Origin: VBDM01 sp049802235
Lineage (GTDB): Bacteria > Pseudomonadota > Gammaproteobacteria > Burkholderiales > SG8-39
Reading direction: 5' to 3'
NCBI GenBank assembly: GCA_049802235.1
Contig: JBARMB010000016.1
Location: 1-36,763, forward strand
DNA length: 36,763 nt
This document shows, piece by piece, positions 7,960-15,777 of the stretch; the first letter of the stretch is position 1; every line of letters starts with the position of its first letter. The notes beneath the pieces are model-generated. The model saw only the letters and a program-made list of their open reading frames with translations, searched no databases and had not been told where the DNA came from. A program made the translations under genes and the position numbers.

Positions 7960-8292
7960 ATGGCAAGGTCACGAAAAAACCACTACCACGTGTACGTCGT
8001 CGAGCTCTCGAAGGACGTGCTCTACGAGCCGAAATTCAAGAAGGCGAACGAGGACTACGATCCGGCGAAGCCGTGCGTGTACGTCGGCATGACCGGCCTC
8101 GACCCGGACGTGCGCTTCGACAAGCACAAGGCGGGCATCCAGTCGAACAAGTACGTGCGCCTCTACGGACTGCGGCTGCGCCCCGATCTCTACCAGATGT
8201 ACAACCCGATGCCGTACGACGCCGCCCGCGACATGGAAGTGGAGCTTGCGATCGGGCTGCGGGAAGAAGGATACGGCGTGTGGCAGGCGTGA
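7960..8292 (+). CDS. GIY-YIG-like nuclease domain protein
   Basis: 110 residues starting MARSRKNHYHVYVVELSKDV. The HVYVVEL strand and CVYVGMTGLDPDVRFDKHKAG correspond to the GIY and YIG strands and the conserved Arg of the GIY-YIG fold, and an acidic helix (DMEVELAIGLREEG) near the end could supply the metal-binding Glu. It may cut DNA or be a repair or mobile-element nuclease; family membership is by motif only. Start ATG at 7960 has a weak ribosome-binding site. The last codons run into the esterase remnant: its stop TGA lies within the 44-bp segment shared with 3718-3761, so its 3' end may have been formed by a rearrangement. Confidence 0.75.
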   Translation: MARSRKNHYHVYVVELSKDVLYEPKFKKANEDYDPAKPCVYVGMTGLDPDVRFDKHKAGIQSNKYVRLYGLRLRPDLYQMYNPMPYDAARDMEVELAIGLREEGYGVWQA

Positions 8293-8482
8293 AGCAGTCC
8301 GGAAAGACGATGATCGACGGTCCTATTTTCTGCTCGCGGATGAGCCGCGCCGCGCGCTCGGGGACGTTGTCGCCGAACCGCTTCCAGTTGGTGTGCGCGA
8401 GACCGGAGCCGGTGAATCCGATCAGGTCGTAGAGCACCGGGAAGCGGCGCTTGCTCGGGCCTTCCAGTGTTCTATGGCGCAA
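8288..8482 (-). pseudogene. N-terminal fragment of an enterochelin-esterase-like alpha/beta hydrolase
   Basis: On the minus strand the frame reads KRRFPVLYDLIGFTGSGLAH, then TNWKRFGDNVPERAARLIRE and KIGPSIIVFPDCFT, after which it leaves the family and enters the complement of the GIY-YIG gene. This is the part of a PF00756-type esterase before the nucleophile. The first 30-40 residues of the family are missing; the fragment begins inside the end of the restriction endonuclease gene (stop at 8472). The continuation of the protein (KIGPAIAVFPDCFTAPGGNQ) is found at 3761, in the same orientation. Confidence 0.78.
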
Positions 8483-9104
8483 TGCCCATAATGAGGAGAG
8501 GGACCGGGGGGCTATTTCTTCCGTGTCGCAGGACGTTATAGACCTCGCCTTCGAAGTACGCTATCCCCGTTGACATTCGTCTTCCGCCCCCAACGTCTTT
8601 AAGCATTTCCTTCATTGGGAGGATTTCGATCCCGACATCGATTATGTTGCCACTGTAGAAAAGCAAATGTTTCACGAACAGGTCGAACGCAACAAATGCG
8701 TACTTTCCGAACTGCACCTCGATCGCGATCCGATCTTTAACGAAATCCGTTTGCTTGTATGACTTGATCGGTTCCTTAATCCCCTTCGATTTTAGAACCG
8801 TCGCTTGCTCCGCGAAAGGAAGGTTTACGATTTCTTGTAGATATTCGCGATTCGTAGTGACGCAATACTGATAGCGTGATTCCTTCCAGTTCAGTTTTCT
8901 GAAGCCCTTCACGAAGGCCGCATTCAGCGCTGTCGGACTAAACAGTTTCTTGTGTCGCATCGTCTTCTCTTTGCTGACTTTTGTTTGATGCGACGATGCG
9001 TCAACACCTCTAACAACGTCCTTTATCTCCCGATAGAGTGCGGGGTGATGAACCTGAAGAAACTCTTCCCCGTTCAGGTGCGAGTAAGTTTCAACAATTC
9101 TCAC
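8472..9104 (-). CDS. Type II restriction endonuclease, BglII/BstYI type
   Basis: 210 residues. D120, E129 and Q131 (TDFVKDRIAIEVQFGKYAF) have the spacing of the BglII active site D84/E93/Q95, followed by DLFVKHLLFYSG and VGIEILPMKEM, typical of the family (PF09195). It should make double-strand cuts at a site containing GATC (AGATCT or RGATCY by family, not proven). The GTG start overlaps the methyltransferase stop by 4 nt (GTGA), so translation is coupled and the methyltransferase is made first. The gene is clearly AT-richer than its neighbours, a sign of transfer. No controller (C) protein gene is present. Confidence 0.88.
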   Translation of the reverse strand: MRIVETYSHLNGEEFLQVHHPALYREIKDVVRGVDASSHQTKVSKEKTMRHKKLFSPTALNAAFVKGFRKLNWKESRYQYCVTTNREYLQEIVNLPFAEQATVLKSKGIKEPIKSYKQTDFVKDRIAIEVQFGKYAFVAFDLFVKHLLFYSGNIIDVGIEILPMKEMLKDVGGGRRMSTGIAYFEGEVYNVLRHGRNSPPVPLLIMGIAP

Positions 9105-10039
9105 GGTTTATAGCTTTTAGAATTCTGAAGGAGTTTCAGTTGATTCGGATTCTTCTGCCAGGGAGACTCGGTCAGATGCGACCCTGCATTCTTTGGATCG
9201 AAAACCGGCCGTGACATAGGGCGGGTTTTCAATTCACCTGACGCTGCTTTCCGAATGCGCTGTTCGGCAAGCTTTACGTAGGCTGGCGCGATTTCTGCGC
9301 CTGCGCCGCGCCGATCGTGTCTAAGGGCCGCAATAATCGATGTTCCGGTACCGAGGAATGGATCAAATACCCAGTCCCCCTTGTTCGTCATCGAGAGAAT
9401 GAGTCGCTCTACGAGCTCGACCGGAAATTGACATGGGTGACTCGTCTTCTCTACGTGATTGCTTTTTACATTCGGGATGTCCCAAACGTCTCCAGGGTTT
9501 TTACCTAAGGGGTTTGACGAAAATTGCCCCGCTTTTGGCCCCTTGTAGTGCTTCTTGCCTGGATATTTTTGCGGAACTCGTACTGGGTCGAGTTTGAATA
9601 TGTAGTTATCGCTCTTGGTAAACCAAAGGATCGTCTCGTAACGACCCGAAAATCGCTTCGTACAATGGAGCCCGTGATCAAATCGCCAGACGATCCGATT
9701 TCGAAGCTGCAAATCCAAGCCCTTGAAGATCGGATACAGTAGTGAATCGAGCGGGATGATGGCCCCTTTCTCGACGTAATTCCCGACTTCCCAACAAATG
9801 CTGCCGGATGGATGCAGGACGCGAACGCATTCCTCAATGACGCGAGCTTGCTGCCCCAAATAGTCATCCAGATGGATGCGCTTCTCGTACTCCTTGCCTA
9901 AGTTATAAGGCGGGGAGGTAACGATAAGCTGAAACTGACTGTCCGGAACGTCTGCTAGAAGGTCTAGGCAATCGCCGGAGTATAGGACTGCCTTTTTTCG
10001 GGGATCAAAGACTCGCGAAATGTCTATCGATTCAAACAT
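9101..10039 (-). CDS. DNA methyltransferase of the BglII-type R-M system (beta class, probably m4C)
   Basis: 312 residues. Motif IV TSPPYN (41-46) precedes motif I DPFLGTGTS (226-234), the order of beta-class amino-methyltransferases; the SPPY form is usual for N4-cytosine enzymes, as M.BglII is (established), though N6-adenine cannot be excluded. The region between, with DVWDIPNV and KTSHPCQFPVELVERLI, is typical of the class. Its role is to protect host DNA from the endonuclease encoded downstream with a 4-nt overlap. ATG at 10039 has TAGAG upstream. Low GC content and AT-rich codons mark it as acquired. Confidence 0.92.
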   Translation of the reverse strand: MFESIDISRVFDPRKKAVLYSGDCLDLLADVPDSQFQLIVTSPPYNLGKEYEKRIHLDDYLGQQARVIEECVRVLHPSGSICWEVGNYVEKGAIIPLDSLLYPIFKGLDLQLRNRIVWRFDHGLHCTKRFSGRYETILWFTKSDNYIFKLDPVRVPQKYPGKKHYKGPKAGQFSSNPLGKNPGDVWDIPNVKSNHVEKTSHPCQFPVELVERLILSMTNKGDWVFDPFLGTGTSIIAALRHDRRGAGAEIAPAYVKLAEQRIRKAASGELKTRPMSRPVFDPKNAGSHLTESPWQKNPNQLKLLQNSKSYKP

Positions 10040-10220
10040 CGCTCTACAATCCTCCCAGTGCCATATGTCCCACTAACGCGTCAGCGTCGAGATTGGTTGC
10101 CTTGGTCAAAGTATAGAGATTATGTGAGGAGTAAGTCGAACTTTCTGCATCACTTGCCCCACGAATTCCGGAGCCTCACCGCGCGGTTGATCTCGGAGTT
10201 GACGTTCTAGCCGGCGACTG

Positions 10221-11003
10221 TCATCGATGAATGAGATTCAGCACGATCTCGATGACGATCAGGAGCACGACGGTGGCCTCGAGCATCACCAGCCGGGAAT
10301 CCCGGGTCATGTCGAGCACCAGCTCGAGCGCCTCCTGCACGCTGCGGAGCTTCAGTTCCAGCGCCTGGTAGCGGTCGGAGAGATCGAACTCCGCCCGCAG
10401 CTCGTGGTAGATGCGGTCGGCCGTCATGTCCTCCCAGACCGCGTCCGGCTTGTCGAGCATGTGCAGGGTGGAGAGGACTTCGTTGCGCGTGCCGATGGCG
10501 GTGCCGATGAAGCGGTGCAGGGGCCGGGTCGCGAACGGCGGCCTGCCGGCCTTCTCCAGCCGCTCGACCAGGCGGTCGGTGCGGGAGAACATCTCGTCGA
10601 CGATGCGATCGTAGTAGTCCATGGCCGCGCTCTGCGCGACGGTCATCGCCACCACGCTCGCGCCTTCGAAGCTGAGGCGGTCGACGACCAGCACGCCGTC
10701 CTGGACGTCGGGCCGCGCGCCCGGCTCCTCGCGCACCGTGAAAGATTCTTCGAGGCCCAGCGCGTTCGTCAGCTTGGGATGGGCGGCATGCAGGCGCGCC
10801 ACCTGCGCCTCGCGTTCCGCGGGCGGCACGTTGTGGCAAACCATCGCGCCGAAAGGATAGACAAAGACGGTTCCCCCCGCGGGCGTCAGGTACCAGAGCT
10901 CGCGCGGCGTGCGCTTCGCCTCCGGATAGGAAGGCGCGAGTTCCTTGAGAGCCAGGTTCTCGACGAAGGCGACGGCGTGGAAGGTGTGCGCGGAGGAGGT
11001 CAT
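10221..11003 (-). CDS. RMD1/SIF2 (DUF155) family membrane-anchored protein
   Basis: 260 residues. The central part (LWYLTPAGGTVFVYPFGAMVCHNV, then LSFEGASVVAMTVAQSAAMDYYDRIVDEM and HRFIGTAIGTRNEVLSTLHMLDKPDAVWED) matches the RMD1/SIF2 family (PF02582), with the usual single C-terminal helix (RLVMLEATVVLLIVIEIVLNLI). Yeast members act in microtubule and mitochondrial functions; bacterial roles are unknown. It is probably a tail-anchored inner-membrane protein with its bulk in the cytoplasm. ATG at 11003 is taken by conservation of the N-terminus; the ribosome-binding site is weak. It is divergent from vapBC. Confidence 0.85.
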   Translation of the reverse strand: MTSSAHTFHAVAFVENLALKELAPSYPEAKRTPRELWYLTPAGGTVFVYPFGAMVCHNVPPAEREAQVARLHAAHPKLTNALGLEESFTVREEPGARPDVQDGVLVVDRLSFEGASVVAMTVAQSAAMDYYDRIVDEMFSRTDRLVERLEKAGRPPFATRPLHRFIGTAIGTRNEVLSTLHMLDKPDAVWEDMTADRIYHELRAEFDLSDRYQALELKLRSVQEALELVLDMTRDSRLVMLEATVVLLIVIEIVLNLIHR

Positions 11004-11026
11004 CGCTCGCGGCGGAGATCATTCCG

Positions 11027-11066
11027 TTGACGCGCCGCATCGCGGTGTGTACAGTTCATGTGTACA
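11027..11066 (+). promoter_or_regulatory. Promoter and autoregulatory operator of vapBC
   Basis: TTGACG (11027-11032), a 17-bp gap and TACAGT (11050-11055) form a good sigma-70 promoter 26 bp before the antitoxin ATG at 11081. A palindrome TGTACAGTTCATGTGTACA (11048-11066), two TGTACA boxes 13 bp apart, covers the -10 box. This is where the antitoxin or toxin-antitoxin complex would bind to repress itself (inference). Confidence 0.7.
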
Positions 11067-11080
11067 TTGTGGAACATCCG

Positions 11081-11320
11081 ATGAAAGACGTCAAAGTCAC
11101 CGTGCTGCGGCAGAAACTGCCCGAGTACATGGCCCGGGTCCGGCGCGGGGAGCGCCTCCGGGTCACTTCGCGCGGGCAGGTGATCGCCGAGATTGCGCCT
11201 CCCTCGGCCGCGAAGGATGACGCCGAGGCCGCCCGCAAGCGCCTGCGCGGCAGCGTGCGGCGTTACGAGCGCCCGCTCGATCCGGTGATCGATCCGCAAG
11301 AGTGGGACGCCAACCGGTGA
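11081..11320 (+). CDS. vapB: Phd/YefM-type antitoxin of a VapBC module
   Basis: 79 residues from the ATG at 11081: MKDVKVTVLRQKLPEYMARV, then RRGERLRVTSRGQVIAEIAPP, the Phd/YefM DNA-binding fold, followed by a charged C-terminal tail (LRGSVRRYERPLDPVIDPQEWD) that would wrap the toxin. A longer frame upstream to 11027 covers the promoter and operator, so it is not the start. The stop TGA overlaps the toxin GTG (11317-11320), ensuring coupled synthesis. It neutralises the PIN toxin and represses the operon through the palindrome at 11048-11066 (family knowledge and inference). Confidence 0.88.
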   Translation: MKDVKVTVLRQKLPEYMARVRRGERLRVTSRGQVIAEIAPPSAAKDDAEAARKRLRGSVRRYERPLDPVIDPQEWDANR

Positions 11321-11712
11321 TCCTGCTCGACACTCACGCGCTCGTCTGGTGGGTCGCCGATGCGGCGCGGCTGTCGGCGCGGGCGAAGCGCGCGATTCGC
11401 GGCGCCTTGCGCGAGGGACATGTCGCTGCCTCGGCGATCAGCCTGTTCGAGATTGCGACCGCGATTCGCCGCGGAAGGCTGGTGCTCGCGGTTCCCGCGG
11501 AGCAGTGGCTCGCCGACATACGTCTGCTGCCGGAACTGCGCTTCGAACCGGTGAGCGCAGAGATCGCGGAGGCCGCGGGCTCCTTCGACGAGGCGGTTCC
11601 CGGCGATCCCGCCGATCGTATCATCGCGGCAACAGCGATCACCCTGGGCTTGAAGCTCGTCACCGCGGACAAGAAGCTGCGCCGCGCGCCGCAGTTGCAG
11701 GCGGTGTGGTAG
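11317..11712 (+). CDS. vapC: PIN-domain ribonuclease toxin VapC
   Basis: 131 residues with the four acidic residues of the PIN active site: D5 (LLDTHALVWW), E45 (ISLFEIATA), D100 (PADRIIAATA) and D118 (LVTADKKL). PIN toxins of this kind cut structured RNA such as tRNA with Mg2+; the target is unknown. The start is GTG at 11317, overlapping the antitoxin stop; the upstream ATG at 11302 is in frame but would add five residues not seen in the family. The module looks intact. Confidence 0.9.
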   Translation: MILLDTHALVWWVADAARLSARAKRAIRGALREGHVAASAISLFEIATAIRRGRLVLAVPAEQWLADIRLLPELRFEPVSAEIAEAAGSFDEAVPGDPADRIIAATAITLGLKLVTADKKLRRAPQLQAVW

Positions 11713-11724
11713 GAATCCTATATA

Positions 11725-11799
11725 GATAGGGTCTGGTTGGTGATTGTTGGCGATAAACCACGACTAGAAATTGGAAATAGCCTCCAACCCGACCCTATC
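11725..11799. repeat. 75-bp inverted-repeat element
   Basis: The ends GATAGGGTCTGGTTGG (11725-11740) and CCAACCCGACCCTATC (11784-11799) are inverted copies matching at 15 of 16 positions, separated by 43 bp of AT-richer DNA. It begins 13 bp after the vapC stop. It could be a REP/MITE-type unit or a transcription terminator for vapBC, although there is no T-run. The remainder of the gap to 11941 holds no recognisable gene. Confidence 0.65.
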
Positions 11800-11941
11800 A
11801 ATTCAGCGATCTGCCGCAGCGCGAGATCGACGTCGCCCGCCACGCGCCGGGCATCCCCGCTAACGTAGAGTCAGGGCGCCGAGGCAGCGGCGGCCCCGAT
11901 ACCGGCGGCCTTCACCAGCTTGCCGAGTGCCGCACTTGCGC

Positions 11942-13663
11942 TCAGAACCCGACCTCGCCCAGCGCCTGCACCAGCTTGGTCTTCTGCGCAGCGTCGGTCA
12001 TCGGATAGGTTTCCAGCCAACCGCGGCTGGAGAAAGCAGGCTGCAGCGCGCGGATCTCCTCCGCTTCCCAAGCCGCGGCCGCTTTGTCGCCGGCCGTTAC
12101 GTGCAACGCCGCCATGTAGACATGCGCCTCGAGGTTCACCGGGTTGCGTAACAGCGACTGCTCCAGATTGACCCGCGCCTGCTCCAGGTCGCCGAGAAAC
12201 AGATAAGCCCGTCCGAGCAGTAAAAAGTACAGATAGCCCGCTTGGGGGTCGAGGCGCATCGCGGTACGCAACAACGGCACGGTATCCGCCGGACGCCCGG
12301 TGTACGTTTTGACGCCGCCCATCAGCGCATAGCCGTCAGCGAACGACGGGTAGAGCCGAACGGCGGTCTCCAGGTACTGCAGCGCCTGCTCGTGCTGACG
12401 CCGTTCGACGTGCACGAAAGCGAGCACCCAGTAAGTCTCCGGAATGTCCGGGTCGATCTGGTGTGCAGTCCGGGCCATCTCGAATGCGCGCTCGAGGGCG
12501 GCGGCGCCGTCGGCGGTCCACTGATTGCGATAGTCCGCGGTGTAAGTCAGTGCGAGCCCTGCGTACGCGCGAGCAAAGGCCGCGTCCAGCGCGATGGCAC
12601 GGCGGAACATTTCGCGAGCGGTTTCGTTCTCCGCTCTTTGCCGGACGAGCAGCGCCGATTGTCCGCGCTGGAAGTATTCGTAGGCTTCCAGATTGCGGGT
12701 GTAGCGCTGCGCCACACGCCGCATTTCGGCCTCGCCGACCTTCGCAGGCAGCATCTGGAGAATCTTCGGCCCAAGCTCTTCCTGCATCGCGAAGAAGCCG
12801 CTCAGCGCGCGGTCGAACCGCTCGGACCACAACAGTTTCCCCGTCTCCGCGTCGGTGAGATTGACGTGCAGCCGCAGGCGGTCACCGACGCGCTGGACGG
12901 ACCCGGACACGAGATAGCGGATCGGCGGGGCGTCGCTCGGCGCATCGCCACCCCCTTGGCCGCCTGCCTGGCCATCCACGGGCGCAACGCCGATGACCGA
13001 CAGCCCGAACACCTTCGACAGATCGGTCACGAGGTCCGCCGTGATGCCCCGAGCCAGCAGCATCGCCTGCGGGTCGTCGCCCAGCGCCTCGAACGGCCTG
13101 ATGGCGACGCTCGGTTGCGCGGTGCGGGCCGCTTCGGTGCTCGCCGTCGGTGCCCGGCCCGGCGGGACGCCGGTTGCGGGCCCACCCTTGATCCACCAGA
13201 CTCCGGCTGCAGCGAGCAGCAGTGCGGCCATGCCCGCTCCCGCCATCCATGGGATGCGGCGTTCGGCATACATGGATTCCGCATCCGGCCGAACCGGCGT
13301 GGAGGCGATCTCCTCCGGTCGGACCACCGGGGCGATGAGCCGGTAGCCTCCCTTCGAGATCGTCTGGATATAAGCCGGCTTCTCCGGCGCATCCCCCAGT
13401 GCCTTGCGCAACTTGATGACGACCTGGGTGAGGGAGTCGTCGCCCACCACCACGCCGGACCAAACGGCTGCAAGCAGCGCTTCGCGGCTCACGACCTGCC
13501 CCGGCCGCTCGGCGAGGTGCACGAGAACCGACATGGCCTTGGGCTCGAGCTTCACGGTCTTGCCCGCTGCCGAGAGTTGATTCAGCGCGGGCTCGACCGT
13601 CCAGTCGCCGACCTGCAGCTTCGTCCCGCCCGGCGCCGGAGGGGATTCAGTGCCAACCGACAT
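11942..13663 (-). CDS. CadC-like membrane transcription regulator with TPR repeats
   Basis: 573 residues. A winged-helix DNA-binding domain (about 15-115, OmpR/CadC type, with VSREALLAAVWSGVVVGDDSLTQ and ISKGGYRLIAP) is followed by a membrane helix at about 138-158. Next comes a TolB/FlgO-like domain (VAIRPFEALGDDPQAMLLARGI, IRYLVSGSVQRVGDRLRLHV, GKLLWSERFDR) and then several tetratricopeptide repeats (EMFRRAIALDAAFARAYAGLALTY and later). The DNA-binding part is cytoplasmic and the TPR part periplasmic, as in CadC (family knowledge). The signal is unknown. It is divergent from the secreted cupin gene, which is a natural candidate target (inference). Confidence 0.9.
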   Translation of the reverse strand: MSVGTESPPAPGGTKLQVGDWTVEPALNQLSAAGKTVKLEPKAMSVLVHLAERPGQVVSREALLAAVWSGVVVGDDSLTQVVIKLRKALGDAPEKPAYIQTISKGGYRLIAPVVRPEEIASTPVRPDAESMYAERRIPWMAGAGMAALLLAAAGVWWIKGGPATGVPPGRAPTASTEAARTAQPSVAIRPFEALGDDPQAMLLARGITADLVTDLSKVFGLSVIGVAPVDGQAGGQGGGDAPSDAPPIRYLVSGSVQRVGDRLRLHVNLTDAETGKLLWSERFDRALSGFFAMQEELGPKILQMLPAKVGEAEMRRVAQRYTRNLEAYEYFQRGQSALLVRQRAENETAREMFRRAIALDAAFARAYAGLALTYTADYRNQWTADGAAALERAFEMARTAHQIDPDIPETYWVLAFVHVERRQHEQALQYLETAVRLYPSFADGYALMGGVKTYTGRPADTVPLLRTAMRLDPQAGYLYFLLLGRAYLFLGDLEQARVNLEQSLLRNPVNLEAHVYMAALHVTAGDKAAAAWEAEEIRALQPAFSSRGWLETYPMTDAAQKTKLVQALGEVGF

Positions 13664-13829
13664 GATTCGACCTCAAGGTGACCTCATTCCAACGTGCTGG
13701 ATTATGCGGTGTTTCGCTTGCTTCGCCAAAGCTTAGGCGTTTCTTCGGGACTTTATTGCCCAAGCTCGCGTTCAATGCTCCGGCTATGGCAAGTCGGATG
13801 AACGTCTGGTTATCCAGAGGAGGTGTCCC

Positions 13830-14429
13830 ATGAAACGGTTTCTCATCGGTATGGTCGTGGTTTTCGCATCGGGGCTGTGCTTATCGCCATCGACGGCGAT
13901 GGCGCAGCAGAAGTTTGTCGTCAAGCCGCTGGCCGAAAAGAAAGTCGCGGAATTGCCGGCTGGACCGCTCTTCTGGCGGATAGAGAACTTCCCTGCGCTT
14001 GCGCAAGCCCAAGCCGCCGCGGGTCCCTGGGCGTTAGTCGCCGAGTCGGCTGGCAAAGTCTGGCTGTTCACGCTCGGCCCGGCGGGTGGGTCATCAGCGG
14101 GCGGCACCAAGGTTGCCGAGGTTGGACCGCTCCCCAAGGTGGTTGCGACGCAGTATCTGCTTCGGATCAATGAGGGAAGCGGTCCTCCGGGCAGCATAAC
14201 GCCCGCGCACACGCACCCGGGCTCCGAAGCGTTCTACGTGCTCGCCGGGGAGACAAGCAGCCATACTCCCCATGGGGTGAAGCGTGTCGGAGCGGGCAAG
14301 GCCGAGACGGGTAATGCTGCCGATACGCCGATGCAAGTCTCGAGCAGCGGCTCGACGGACCTGCACTCGCTGGTGATGTTTGTGGTGGACGCCGGCAAAC
14401 CGTTTTCATCCCCGGCCAAGTTCCCGTAA
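13830..14429 (+). CDS. Secreted cupin-domain protein
   Basis: 199 residues. A Sec signal peptide (MKRFLIGMVVVFASGLCLSPSTAMA, cut before QQ) is followed by a single cupin barrel: H127 and H129 with E133 in TPAHTHPGSEAFYVLAGE, and H179 near the end, form the metal-binding set. The product is periplasmic; substrate unknown. A strong GAGGAGG ribosome-binding site precedes the ATG. It is transcribed away from the CadC-like regulator, with a 166-bp gap that must hold both promoters. Confidence 0.88.
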   Translation: MKRFLIGMVVVFASGLCLSPSTAMAQQKFVVKPLAEKKVAELPAGPLFWRIENFPALAQAQAAAGPWALVAESAGKVWLFTLGPAGGSSAGGTKVAEVGPLPKVVATQYLLRINEGSGPPGSITPAHTHPGSEAFYVLAGETSSHTPHGVKRVGAGKAETGNAADTPMQVSSSGSTDLHSLVMFVVDAGKPFSSPAKFP

Positions 14430-14767
14430 GCCAAGCGGTGCTCCTGACGGCGGCGAGGACATGCTGCCCGTGGCACTGCGCCAGCCCGGCAGTGCCCTAT
14501 GGGCGTCAGAGGCTTCAGCCGTCGGCCCGCAACAAGTCCGTTCCTGGCAGGGCTCGATAAGGAAAGGGACCAGAGCCGACGCACCTCGGCTTCCGGCCCC
14601 TTGTTGTCGCGCCAGTCTGATTCTCGTTCCGGTTTTCCTTGGCACCTTTGCGGTTCCGATTCAGGGATTAGGGCGGAGGGATGAGCTGAGTGCGAAGCGT
14701 ATGAAAGGGCCAGACCACGTTTCTTCCCCTCTGCTCCAAAGAATGATGGTCTGTCCCGAAGTATTTC
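14430..14767. other. Non-coding gap with an inverted repeat, putative terminator
   Basis: 338 bp between the cupin stop and the lipoprotein stop (convergent). No credible gene. GGGCCAGACCA (14707-14717) and TGGTCTGTCCC (14747-14757) are inverted copies matching at 10 of 11 positions with a 29-nt loop. On the minus strand the second arm is followed by TTTC, so it may be the terminator of the lipoprotein gene. The rest shows nothing I can name. Confidence 0.45.
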
Positions 14768-15646
14768 TTACAGTTCCTGCAATATCGCCCGGCGTCTCGC
14801 GCGATATTCCTCTTCCGTAATCGCGCCGCTTTCCTTGAGGCGATCGAGCACGCGCAACCTGCGCTCGATTTCCTCTGCCCGGCTGTCCACCGCGGGTGAA
14901 GGCGTCGGCCCGGCGCTCGCGCCGCCGCTGGTCGCTGTCGGCGGTTGTTCGGTCCGCGCGGTGTCAAACGTCACCCAGTCCGGACGATTATCGGCAGCGA
15001 GCCGCCCCATGCCCGGCGTAAGGGCCCAATAGGTCTCGATGCGCTTTGCGCGCGTTCCAGGGATAAACGGCTGCAGGACGTCGGAAACCCGCAGCGCGAT
15101 ATCAAAGGGATCGTGAATCACTCCGAATACGACGTTGAGCCGTTGATCACGCGCAAAGACGCGACCTGTGGTGACGGTTTTCGGCGAAACTTTGCCGAAC
15201 AGGCCGTGCCTGCCGGTGACCGCGAAAGTGACGTCTTCGTTGGGCGCGGCTTTCCTCAGCGCGGCCGCAAGATAGGGTACGACCTCGTCCAGTTCGTCGC
15301 TGGTGAAGACCGGATCGTCCTTCATTTTGACGCTTGCCAGCCTCTGTCGGAGCGCGTCGATGGAAATTTCAAACGGGTGGGCATTGTCGGGGAAACCCGG
15401 CTCAATGCGTTCGATGCGCACGAAGCCGAGCGAAGGCCGATATACGTAGCGCAGGACCTCGGGGCCGTCTTTCCTGGCGAATATGATTTTGCCGCCCGAA
15501 TAGGGATTCGACGGCGGCACATAACCTCCGGCCCGCTCGTCGGAAGTTGAATCCAATGTGCTGCAGGCGCCCAATGCGAGCGCCAGACTCGCCGCCATGG
15601 CGGCTCGCAAGAAGTCGTATGGAAATTTCCTGGATATGACCATCAT
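14768..15646 (-). CDS. Lipoprotein of unknown function with C-terminal SHOCT-like segment
   Basis: 292 residues. The signal peptide ends in the lipobox LGAC (C28), so it is a lipoprotein. The middle part (about 45-230) is mixed beta/alpha with no known domain: IIFARKDGPEVLRYVYRPSL, DELDEVVPYLAAALRKAAPN, FDIALRVSDVLQPFIPGTRA. The end (RLRVLDRLKESGAITEEEYRARRRAILQEL) is a SHOCT-like short helical motif often found at protein ends. Start ATG at 15646 with AAGGATC upstream (a second ATG follows at once). Function not inferred. Confidence 0.85.
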   Translation of the reverse strand: MMVISRKFPYDFLRAAMAASLALALGACSTLDSTSDERAGGYVPPSNPYSGGKIIFARKDGPEVLRYVYRPSLGFVRIERIEPGFPDNAHPFEISIDALRQRLASVKMKDDPVFTSDELDEVVPYLAAALRKAAPNEDVTFAVTGRHGLFGKVSPKTVTTGRVFARDQRLNVVFGVIHDPFDIALRVSDVLQPFIPGTRAKRIETYWALTPGMGRLAADNRPDWVTFDTARTEQPPTATSGGASAGPTPSPAVDSRAEEIERRLRVLDRLKESGAITEEEYRARRRAILQEL

Positions 15647-15777
15647 TGATCCTTTGCTGAACTTCTTGAGATCTTGCCGCGCATGGCGAAGACACGCGGC
15701 TTCTTCCCCGGAAAATCGGGATCGACTTTACGCGTTTCCGCCGGATTTTCCGACCGGCTTCACGTTCAGCCTGCCGA

